A stretch of DNA of 64,000 nucleotides from Roseiarcus sp963823165. GTDB lineage: Bacteria > Pseudomonadota > Alphaproteobacteria > Rhizobiales > Beijerinckiaceae. Positions 43,035 to 51,061 of the stretch are shown here, piece after piece. Positions within the stretch are counted from its first letter, which is position 1, and every line of letters begins with the position of its first letter. The stretch lies in NCBI GenBank assembly GCA_963823165.1, contig CAWGKV010000041.1, positions 62,001 to 126,000 on the forward strand, written 5' to 3'. Under the pieces are notes generated by a model. The model saw only the letters and a list, made by a program, of their open reading frames with translations. It did not search any database and was not told where the DNA came from. Position numbers and translations under genes: made by a program.

Positions 43035-44324
43035 ATGACAAAACATGTTACTGAAACGTCTCTTGTCGCCGCAAACGACATCGACGCGGCCCTTGAGCAA
43101 AGCCTGACCACCGTATGGGACGCCAAAGTCTATTCGTGGGACAACTCGAAGTATCCGTTTAACAAGTGGATACTCGATCGGGTCCGGGACATGGGCTATA
43201 AAGTGGACGATCTGAGCTACTTGCACGAGGCCGTACCGCTCAACGAAACCTACAAGGTGACGAAGCAGCTTTGTGCAGATACAAATCTACCTGAGTTTCG
43301 GCGAATGCTAAATCGCTTTGTGCGAGAAGTGGTTGTGCAGCAGGGTCAGTTGCGGCTTCCGGTTGCGGTGCAGCGGTTCATGAACGTCCGCATCATGCTG
43401 CCGACCACGCCGCAGCTCTTCTTTCCCTTCCACACCGGTTTGCTCTATGGCCACGGGATCGCATCCCGCAGCCTTTGGCTTCCATTCGTCGACGTGACCG
43501 CAGACGAGGACCGAAGCCGTTCCATGCAGATCCTGGGCATCAAGAGGTCGCGTGAACTGATTAAGTATGCGATCCAAGAAAGGCTCAGCATGGATGATAT
43601 GACAGAGGTTTTCGGAAAGGAAAGCCGGCAGATTAGGGCAAAACCAGGCAGCGGTTGCTTTTTCACGCAGGAGAACATCCACGGCTCGGGGCGCCCGAAC
43701 ACCACAGGCAAGACGCGCGTCAGCATGGACTTCCGCATCGCCGAGGGCATTTTCGGCGACTATCTCGCCCGCAAGATTCCGGCCGGCTATTTCCACCTGA
43801 TTCCGGACACCGAGGAAGAAGAAGACGAGCTGGCCGCCCGTCCGCCACGTGAAATGGCTTTTGCCAACGGCAAACCGAATATTTTCTACGTCGCCAACAA
43901 CACTGCGACGACCTACACCATTCCAGTGCATCTGCAGCGCTACATGTTGGTGGACTACTGCAAGAAGAATAATCTCGAGTTCAGCTACGAGCTGTTTGAC
44001 CTCGAAGACATGGTGCATCTGCCTACGCTGTGGCACCTCGTCGCAGAAAGGGCATGCAACATCGTCATGTTCAGCATCTTCGCATTGCCGGAGGACGAGG
44101 ATGAGCGAAACCGGATGCTCGAGACGGCGGTAAAGAGGGGAAATGTCATTCATTTCGTCAACGAAGATCTGCAGCTGACCGACGCCGAGGACTTGAAACA
44201 GATCAGGAAATATCTGGATTTCTCGAAGTACGGGCGCTCACGCCTACCGATCGGTCTCCCGCTTTCGGAAACAACGAAATCGTACTTCAACAAGTGGGCG
44301 ACCTCTCTGGGCCATCTTGCCTAG
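43035..44324 (+). CDS. 2OG-Fe(II) oxygenase-like domain fused to a sporadic carbohydrate cluster (LIC12192-type) domain
   Basis: A 429-residue protein with two parts. Residues 30-260 resemble the 2OG-Fe(II) oxygenases of sporadic carbohydrate clusters: LFFPFHTGLLYGHG (His133), SLWLPFVDVT, then ENIHGSG (His216) and NTTGKTRVSMDFRI with the 2OG-binding Arg228. Where HxD/E is expected the sequence is H-T-G, so the carboxylate ligand is absent. Residues about 281-385 resemble the LIC12192-type sporadic carbohydrate protein: TTYTIPVHLQRYMLVDYCKK, MVHLPTLWHLVAERACN, IVMFSIFALPEDEDERNRML, VIHFVNEDL. Those are usually two genes. The role is presumably sugar modification. Confidence 0.65.
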   Translation: MTKHVTETSLVAANDIDAALEQSLTTVWDAKVYSWDNSKYPFNKWILDRVRDMGYKVDDLSYLHEAVPLNETYKVTKQLCADTNLPEFRRMLNRFVREVVVQQGQLRLPVAVQRFMNVRIMLPTTPQLFFPFHTGLLYGHGIASRSLWLPFVDVTADEDRSRSMQILGIKRSRELIKYAIQERLSMDDMTEVFGKESRQIRAKPGSGCFFTQENIHGSGRPNTTGKTRVSMDFRIAEGIFGDYLARKIPAGYFHLIPDTEEEEDELAARPPREMAFANGKPNIFYVANNTATTYTIPVHLQRYMLVDYCKKNNLEFSYELFDLEDMVHLPTLWHLVAERACNIVMFSIFALPEDEDERNRMLETAVKRGNVIHFVNEDLQLTDAEDLKQIRKYLDFSKYGRSRLPIGLPLSETTKSYFNKWATSLGHLA

Positions 44325-44500
44325 CCCGCCGAAGTAAACCGGAGATTACCCGTCGAAAAGAAGGGCGAGCCTCCGGTTCCTACTGACTTCCGGGAAACAC
44401 GTCCGGCAACAGGCCGGAGGGGGCCTTAAACGACGGCGGCGCGTTCGCTCTGGCTCGTGTCGCGACATGAGAAGGGTGGCAGGCGTAGGGGACGCGAGCA

Positions 44501-45340
44501 ATGGAGGCGGGTCCAAATCCTCTTGGTTCTGCGGTGCGGCTGGAGAGGTGGGCGGTGGCGGGAACACCCGCTACGGAGCTGCCAAGGTTCGGCAGGATGC
44601 ACGTCATCCCAGCCGACCACATTGGCGCGTCATCGCAGAGGGTGGGCCGCGCTCTTTACCGCGCGTTCGAATTCGTCGCTGCGCTGATCGGGCTCCTTGT
44701 CGGCCTACCTCTGATTTTGATTGCGGCGGTCGCCGTCCGCCTCGATTCTCCTGGAGCAGCGTTGTTCCGACACACGCGACCGGCGCGCTCGGTTTGCGTG
44801 CGCGGGCGCGACCTCGTGGGTCGACCGGATCTCCTCCCGCCGCCCGGCGGCTACCGCTCCGAGGCGCAATACTGCGTGCCCGCCTATTTCACCCTGATTA
44901 AACTTCGGACGATGTATGCTGACGCGCGATCGCGCTTTCCAGAGTACTACGCCTACGAGTACTCGCCTGAGAACTTCCATTCTCAATTCCCCACGATCCA
45001 GGATGACCCGCGCGTAACGCGGGTGGGCCGGCTGCTACGCAGATTGTCGGTCGACGAGCTTCCGAACCTCTGGTCTGTGCTAATTGGAGACATGGCCCTG
45101 GTCGGCCCTCGTCCAGAGGCGCCGGAGGTCTTGCAGTTCTACACTCCTGAAGAAATGATCAAATTCACGGTCAAGCCCGGGATCACCGGCTTGGCGCAGA
45201 TCAGTGGGCGTGGGTTGCTCACATGGGGGGAAACGCTGGCCCTCGACCTGGAATACGTCAGAACAAGGACCATAATTCTTGATTTGAAGGTAATCGTTCT
45301 AACGATATTGAGAGTGGCCAGTCGATACGGGGCTTTTTGA
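44501..45340 (+). CDS. polyprenyl-phosphate sugar-1-phosphate transferase
   Basis: A 279-residue initiating sugar transferase. A hydrophobic re-entrant helix lies at about 57-80 (FEFVAALIGLLVGLPLILIA). The catalytic domain has the FTLIKLRTMYADA block (about 129-141), RVGRLLRRLSVDELPNLWSV, LIGDMALVGPRPEAPEVL, and KPGITGLAQISGRG. The PRP and SVDELPNL motifs are diagnostic. It transfers a hexose-1-phosphate from a nucleotide sugar to undecaprenyl phosphate, the first step of the repeat unit. A long N-terminal tail of about 45 residues may overstate the start; an in-frame ATG lies at 44597. An inverted repeat AACCGGAG...CTCCGGTT (44338-44379) just upstream could terminate the preceding gene. Confidence 0.88.
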   Translation: MEAGPNPLGSAVRLERWAVAGTPATELPRFGRMHVIPADHIGASSQRVGRALYRAFEFVAALIGLLVGLPLILIAAVAVRLDSPGAALFRHTRPARSVCVRGRDLVGRPDLLPPPGGYRSEAQYCVPAYFTLIKLRTMYADARSRFPEYYAYEYSPENFHSQFPTIQDDPRVTRVGRLLRRLSVDELPNLWSVLIGDMALVGPRPEAPEVLQFYTPEEMIKFTVKPGITGLAQISGRGLLTWGETLALDLEYVRTRTIILDLKVIVLTILRVASRYGAF

Positions 45341-45362
45341 GAGCAGTGGGGGCTAGCGGCAG

Positions 45363-46628
45363 ATGACTCCGAGCGCGATCTTCCTCTTACAGGCTCTCGT
45401 TATTGTCGGCTTTCCTGTTGCACTTCTGCGTATTTCGGGCCTCAAGGGCATCATGCCGCTCGTCGCAGTGCAAATTATGGTCGGCGTCGCCCTGGGTCCG
45501 TCTGTTTTTGGCCGGATAGCCCCGGATTATTTTCAAATTTTCGCCGGCCAAGCCACCCTGGCGCCGCTCGCTGGACTTGCGTCTGTCGCCGTACTGATTT
45601 TCGCGCTCATTTCGGCATTGCACGTCGATCCCGACATCTTCAGGGGCAAGGATCGGGCCTTTTGGCCCGCGGCGGCCGCGTGCGTCGTCGTGCCCATGAC
45701 GCTGGGGTGCTTGGCCGGGGGCTGGATTCTGGTCCGCTATCCCAGGGAATTGCTTCCGGGGATCGCCCCTGCGGAATTTATGGCGGCCATCGGGATCTGC
45801 ATCAGCATGAGCGCGCTTCCGGTCCTGGCGGCCCTCCTCGGCGAGATGGGTCTGCTCGGCGGCCGATTAGGCAATCTTGCTCTTGGGATCGCCAGCACGA
45901 ACAACATTGTTTTGTGGATAATGTTGGGTCTACTTTTGACCGCAAACGGAACCGGGGATTCCCGCGATAACCACGAGTTATTCTCCCCTGTCTACCTCTT
46001 GGCGCTGGCGCCGGCTTATTTCATTTTGATGGTGTGGGTCGTGCGCCCTGTACTGGGCAGCATGGTCGCCATTCGCATGCGGGACGACCTCGTCAATCCG
46101 CGCGCGCTGGTCGTGCTGGGCGGAGCGACAATCGCCTCGGCGCTGGCAACCGAGCTCATGGGACTCCACTTCATCATCGGAGCGTTCCTTGTCGGGGCGC
46201 TCATCCGCCCAATTTTGCACAAGCCGATCCTGGATCGCCTCCAGGTGATGACTGTCGCCCTGCTCATGCCCTTCTTCTTTGCCCTGACCGGCATGCGCAT
46301 CTTCATCGACGTCAGCGCCCAGCCATTGCTCGAGATGGTCGGCGGCATAGTCTGCGGAACCGCCGTGGCGGCTCGGTTGGCCGGCGAAGAATGGACGACG
46401 GCTTTCGGCCTTGGCGCCCTGTTGCAATCCAAAGGGCTGACCGAACTCATCGTCCTCCCCATTCTTCTCGACGCGCGGATCGTGTCTCCGAGGATTTTTA
46501 CGGCCATGATTCTCATGGCGCTGTTCAGTACGACGATCGCAATGCCCTTGGCGCGTCTGGCTTCGGGCCGACCGGGCCAGCGTGGCATGATCACCCAGCG
46601 CCTGACCACGCCGGGACAAGGGATCTGA
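45363..46628 (+). CDS. CPA2-type cation:proton antiporter
   Basis: A 421-residue integral membrane protein with about 12 helices and the Na/H exchanger (CPA2) fold. Landmarks: LKGIMPLVAVQIMVGVALGP near residue 27, GICISMSALPVLAALLGEMG at about 143, and LMGLHFIIGAFLVGALIRP at about 260 with the region that normally carries the transport acidic residue. No C-terminal TrkA-N or USP domain is present. It starts 23 bp after the sugar transferase and is likely cotranscribed. Why an antiporter sits in an exopolysaccharide locus is unclear; similar genes appear in some clusters and may help ion balance. Confidence 0.8.
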   Translation: MTPSAIFLLQALVIVGFPVALLRISGLKGIMPLVAVQIMVGVALGPSVFGRIAPDYFQIFAGQATLAPLAGLASVAVLIFALISALHVDPDIFRGKDRAFWPAAAACVVVPMTLGCLAGGWILVRYPRELLPGIAPAEFMAAIGICISMSALPVLAALLGEMGLLGGRLGNLALGIASTNNIVLWIMLGLLLTANGTGDSRDNHELFSPVYLLALAPAYFILMVWVVRPVLGSMVAIRMRDDLVNPRALVVLGGATIASALATELMGLHFIIGAFLVGALIRPILHKPILDRLQVMTVALLMPFFFALTGMRIFIDVSAQPLLEMVGGIVCGTAVAARLAGEEWTTAFGLGALLQSKGLTELIVLPILLDARIVSPRIFTAMILMALFSTTIAMPLARLASGRPGQRGMITQRLTTPGQGI

Positions 46629-46653
46629 TCGCCCTGCGTCTCATGGACCACAT

Positions 46654-47224
46654 TCAGACAGGCGGCCCACAAGCGGCGCCTGCGCTGCCGCTGCGCCCCG
46701 GCAGCGGGACCTCGCAGACCTGCCCCCACCGACGCACGGGTTCCGGTCCTTCGAGCAGCAATTCAGTTTCGATGATCCGGAGCCGATCGAAACCGTATGC
46801 GCCAGTCGGAGCCTGGAGAGCCCGAGCAAAGCTCGTTCTGCTTCATCTCCGGCAGTGTCTTTTAAAGCAGGCTCAAATGCGGATTGAAGGCGTAGTCCGA
46901 CCGACTCGAGCAGCCACCCCTCGCAGCCTCGAACATCCGACGCGCGACGGCGGACTCCTCGAACTGCACGAACAGCGTTTTGGTGTAGCGGTCGGTATAA
47001 TCCAATCGAGCAGAAAACCGGGCGGCGAGCGCGGTGGCGGTCGCCCGCGCTTCTTCCTCGGTCGACGGCCCGCAAAAGATCGGGACATGCAATTCGAACT
47101 CGACTGCGTCGAGGTTAGCCGCGAGGCGACGAATGATCGCGCTCAGCGTCGACCGAAGCGGCTCGCGTGGCACGAGCCAGAGGGTGAACTCCGTGTAAGC
47201 GATTTCAAATTCCTGTTCGTTCAC
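46654..47224 (-). pseudogene. 2H-type phosphodiesterase (cyclic phosphodiesterase/RNA ligase-like), broken
   Basis: The N-terminal part reads TEFTLWLVPREPLRSTLSAI and FELHVPIFCG with the first HxT/HxP-like motif. The second motif is NPHLSLL (about residue 118). A TAA at 46862-46864 then replaces a conserved Tyr codon. The frame resumes as KTLPEMKQNEL and, after a one-base shift, as FARALQAPTGAYGFDRLRII and ETELLLEGPEPV to a TGA at 46654. All conserved segments are present in order, so it is a recently broken full-length gene of about 190 codons. The family hydrolyses cyclic nucleotide phosphates. Confidence 0.75.
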
Positions 47225-47265
47225 GTCCTGCGGCGGGCCGCCCAACTTGCGGGAGAGTGGAGCCG

Positions 47266-48252
47266 ATGAGCACCTTGGATGGCGTCGACGGCAGCGGCAA
47301 GGCGAACGCTGGGCCCGTCCTGACGATCATCGTCACCTGTTACAACACACGCGACGTTGTTCGTGACTGTCTGAATTCGATTTATCAGCATCCGCCCAAT
47401 GAAACCTTTGAGATCATTCTCGTGGACGATGCGTCCTCCGACGGCACGAGCGAGATGGTCCGCGCGACATTCTCCGAAGTCCATCTGTTGCGCAACAAAA
47501 CCAATATGAACTACTCCTATTCGAACAACAGGGCGCTTGAACACGCCCGCGGGCAATTTGTGCTGCTTTTGAACAACGACACGCTTGTTCCCCCGCTTGC
47601 GCTCGACTGCATGATCTCCTTTCTGCGCAACCGTCTCGACGCCGGGGTCGTCGGCTGCAAACTGCTCAATGACGACGGGACGATCCAGCCGTCCGTGAAG
47701 TCGCTTCCCAACCCGGCGGCGGCGATTTTCGGCGCGCGCTCGATCGTCAGCAGACTATTCCCGAACAATCGCTTCACCCGCCGCCACTTGCTGCACATTG
47801 ATCGGGATATGATCCAACCCTTCGTCGCCGGATTTGTCTCCGGCGCCGCCGCGATGATGCCCCTCGCGGTGGTCAAGAAGGTTGGCTATCTCGATACGCA
47901 GTTCTTCTATCATGTCGATGCCGATTACTGTAAGCGAGTGACCGAGGCAGGTTATAATTGCTATTACCTGCCGACAGCTTCAATCGTTCATCTCAACCAT
48001 AAGGGCGGCACCATGGCAAGCTTGCCGGTCCGCTTCCGATCTTTAATGAAGTTCGAGCGTGATAGTTATCGATACTACCGAAAACATATCCAGACGTCGT
48101 CATGGAGCCCGATGCAGGTCATTGTGGCGGTCGGGCTCTCTTTTCATTTCTTGGCGCTGGCGTCGGCGCAGGTTTTCGCCGAGGTCGCCGCGACGGTTCG
48201 GCCGCGCCCTCAAACCGGCGTGTCGATCGGCGTGCGCACGAATGACAATTGA
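47266..48252 (+). CDS. family 2 glycosyltransferase with C-terminal membrane helix
   Basis: A 328-residue GT2 enzyme. TIIVTCYNTRDVVRDCLNSI begins at about 20, ETFEIILVDDASSDGTSEMV at about 45, and the DXD-equivalent VLLLNNDTLVPPLALDCM at about 97. The acceptor block FVAGFVSGAAAMMPLAVVKK and DTQFFYHVDADYCKRVTEAG follow. A hydrophobic segment lies near 290 (VIVAVGLSFHFLALASAQVF). The ATG at 47266 has GGAG close upstream; a GTG at 47257 is in frame. It is divergent from the broken 2H phosphodiesterase gene, about 40 bp away. It probably adds a rhamnose- or hexose-type residue. Confidence 0.85.
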   Translation: MSTLDGVDGSGKANAGPVLTIIVTCYNTRDVVRDCLNSIYQHPPNETFEIILVDDASSDGTSEMVRATFSEVHLLRNKTNMNYSYSNNRALEHARGQFVLLLNNDTLVPPLALDCMISFLRNRLDAGVVGCKLLNDDGTIQPSVKSLPNPAAAIFGARSIVSRLFPNNRFTRRHLLHIDRDMIQPFVAGFVSGAAAMMPLAVVKKVGYLDTQFFYHVDADYCKRVTEAGYNCYYLPTASIVHLNHKGGTMASLPVRFRSLMKFERDSYRYYRKHIQTSSWSPMQVIVAVGLSFHFLALASAQVFAEVAATVRPRPQTGVSIGVRTNDN

Positions 48253-48347
48253 AGAGGAACTGGTCGGGCGCGGAAGCCGCTCGACGACGAAATCGGAAGG
48301 TCTTCCGACGGAGACTGATCGATTGCAAATCGCTCCGATGGCGGGGG

Positions 48348-48740
48348 TCAACCCTCCGAAGATCCGGAGCCGACTTCCACCGACGGAAACCGTACCGATA
48401 ATACGATCGTATCGCCCATCGCCTCCCACGAGTGAACGACATCGGGTCCGAATATGACGTAGTCGCCTCTCCTCTCGAGCGCCACCTCTTGTCGTGTCCC
48501 GTCAATATGAAACGTCACTCGCAAACGGCCTTCGATCAACACGGAGATCGTGGCGCCGTTTCGATTTGCCCAGGGGCGGGGTCGCTTGTCGCCGTCTGGA
48601 TGAATGCCCCACTTGAGCTCGACGTCGGTCTGGTGTCTCAGTCCGAGCCCGGACGGAACAAACTGGCCGACGAACCATCCGCTGCCGCGCACTTGGTCGG
48701 CCTCTGCATTGCCAAAGTAGAAGCTGGTCTCGTGGCGCAT
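48348..48740 (-). CDS. cupin-like protein
   Basis: A protein of about 130 residues predicted as a single-domain cupin: FVPSGLGLRHQTDVELKWGI, GATISVLIEGRLRVTFHIDG, VALERRGDYVIFGPDVVHSW, DTIVLSVRFPS. The second cupin motif (G-D-x-V-x-x-G-P-x-x-x-H) is clear; the first keeps H and E (RHQTDVELKWG). The ATG at 48740 has GGAG four bases upstream. It could be a small isomerase, a sugar-binding regulator or a sugar epimerase-like protein. The role is not assignable. It converges with the GT2 gene. Confidence 0.65.
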   Translation of the reverse strand: MRHETSFYFGNAEADQVRGSGWFVGQFVPSGLGLRHQTDVELKWGIHPDGDKRPRPWANRNGATISVLIEGRLRVTFHIDGTRQEVALERRGDYVIFGPDVVHSWEAMGDTIVLSVRFPSVEVGSGSSEG

Positions 48741-48901
48741 TCGCACTCCAGATCCAATCGCCGCGGCGAGTTTCTGATGGGGCCTCACCTGGCCGTGGGT
48801 GCTCGAACTCGGCGGTGATGATGTTTCGCAGGCTCTGACCGGTCAACCTAAAATCGGCAGTTGAGGCCTTGGCGTTCTTCTATTTGCACGCTTAGGTTGT
48901 A

Positions 48902-49082
48902 TCAACTTGGCGCGAGGCGGGGCGGGGCGCGCAGGAGGTGGCCGTTGAGGAAGGCCTGAAACGCGCGCGACAGGATCGCCCGCCATCTTTGCAGACGCGT
49001 CAACTGCTCCGCATTTTTGGCCAAGCTTCGCAGGAAAGCGGCGACGGCCGCAAGCGCCTTGGCGGCAGGCTTGGCTTTGGCG
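48902..49082 (-). pseudogene. C-terminal gene fragment cut by IS21 left end
   Basis: The minus-strand frame reads AKPAAKALAAVAAFLRSLAK, NAEQLTRLQRWRAILSRAFQ and so on to a stop at 48902. Protein-like helical composition continues right up to the IS end at 49083. The 5' part of this gene is not found on the other side of the IS. The family is unknown. Confidence 0.4.
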
Positions 49083-49196
49083 TGTGTTTCGGCGTGCAAA
49101 ATTGACCCCCTGAGGGGCGTCATCGGCGTCCAAAATTGACCCCCCGATTTCCGGTTTGGTCGTCTGCCTGCTTTGGCGCGAAGCGGGCGGTGGGGG

Positions 49197-50706
49197 ATGC
49201 TGGTTGTGGAGACGATCGGGCGGATACGGCGCGAGCATCTGGGCAAGGGGAAGTCGATCAAGGAGATCGCGCGGACCCTGCATCTGTCGCGCAACACGGT
49301 GCGGCGGATCCTGCGGTCGGGGGAGACGGCGTTTTCGTATGACCGCGAGGTCCAGCCGCGGCCGAAGCTCGGAGCGTGGACGGACGAACTCGATCGGCTT
49401 CTGTCGGCGAACGCGAAAGCCGCGGCGCGCGAGCGGCTGACGCTGATCCGCATTTACGAGGACGTTGCGGCCTCTCGGCTACGAGGGCGGCTACGACGCT
49501 GTTCGGCGCTATGCGCGGCGCTGGGGCGAGCGACACGCGAGCGCGACGGCGGACGCCTACATTCCCCTGACGTTCGCGCCGGGGGAAGCCTACCAGTTCG
49601 ACTGGTGCCACGAGATCGTCGTCATGGACGGCGTGACGACGACGGTGAAGGTCGCCCACGTCCGGCTCTGCCATAGCCGCATGATGTTCGTGCGCGCCTA
49701 TCCGCGCGAGACGCCAGGAGATGGTGTTCGACGCCCACGAGCGCGCCTTCGCGTTCTTCCAGGGCGCCTGCCAGCGCGGCATCTACGACAACATGAAGAC
49801 GGCGGTGGACACGGTCTTCGTCGGCAAGGACCGCCAGTACAATCGCCGCTTCCTCCAGATGTGCTCGCACCACCTCGTCGAGCCGGTCGCCTGCACGCCG
49901 GCTGCGGGCTGGGAGAAAGGCCAGGTCGAGAACCAGGTCGGCGCTCGTTCGCGAGCGCTTCTTCACGCCGCGGCTGAGGGTCAAGAGCTACGACGAGCTG
50001 AACGCCTGGCTCCTCGACAAATGTGTCGTCTGGGCCAAGGCGCACGCCCATCCCGAGCAGAGCCCGAGCGGACGATCTGGGAGGTCTTCGAGGAGGAGCG
50101 GCCGAAGCTCATTCCCTATCGCGGCCGCTTCGACGGATTCCACGCGCTGCCGGCCTCGGTGTCGAAGACCTGCCTCGTGCGCTTCGACAACAACAGATAC
50201 TCGGTGAGCGCCAGCGCCGTCGGCCGCCCGGTCGACATCCACGCCTACGCCGACCGCATCGTCATCCGCCAGGACGGGCGGATCGTCGCCGAGCATCCGC
50301 GCGCGCTTCGGCCGTGGCGAGACGAGTCTACGATCCCTGGCATTACGTGCCGGTGCTGGCGCGCAAGCCCGGCGCCTTGCGCAACGGCGCGCCGTTCAAG
50401 GACTGGGTGCTGCCGGCGGCGCTGGACCGTATCCGGCGCAAGCTCGCCGGTTCCGAACGACGGCGATCGGCAGATGGTCAAGATCCTCGCCGCGGTGTTG
50501 AGCGACGGGCTGCCGGCGGTCGAGGCCGCCTGCGCACCAGGCGCTTGCCGAGGGCGTCCATTCGTCCGACGTCATCCTCAACATTCTCTCCCGACACCGC
50601 GATCCAGGTCCGAGCGCCAACCATCGCCACGCCGGAAAGCGCTGCAGACTGCAGCCATGCGCCTGTCGCCGACTGCGCCCGCTACGACGCCTTGAGGAGC
50701 GCCTGA
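49197..50706 (+). pseudogene. istA: IstA transposase, multiple frameshifts
   Basis: Successive frames together give a complete IstA. It starts MLVVETIGRIRREHLGKGKS with helix-turn-helix SIKEIARTLHLSRNTVRRIL. The next frame holds ALGYEGGYDAVRRYARRWGE and the catalytic AYQFDWCHEIVVMDG. The next gives VFDAHERAFAFFQGACQRGI and GWEKGQVENQVG with the DDE Glu. Then come VKSYDELNAWLLDKCVVWAK and the C-terminal barrel CLVRFDNNRYSVSASAVGRP. At least four single-base frame changes separate these parts, so the transposase is inactive as written. The start has GGGCGGTGGGGG upstream. Confidence 0.88.
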
Positions 50707-51061
50707 CGATGGAGCGGACCGAAGTCCTCGACATGATGGGCGAACTCAAGCTCTATGGCATGAAGGCCGCCTACGACGAGACGCTCGCCACAGCGCTCAA
50801 GCGCAAGCACGAGCCGCAGCGCTTCGTCGGCGATCTCCTGAAAGCCGAGATCTCGGAGAAGCAGGCGCGGTCGATCAAGTATCAGATCACGGCCTCCAAG
50901 CTGCCGCTCGCCAAGGACCTCGACGACTTCGCGTTCAAGGACACGCCGATCAACGAGGCCCTCGTTCGCGACCTCGCCGGCGGCGGCTTCATCGCCCAGC
51001 AGCGCAACGCTCGTGTTCGTCGGCGGAACCGAGCCCGATTCATAATGCTCACCTCACCATC

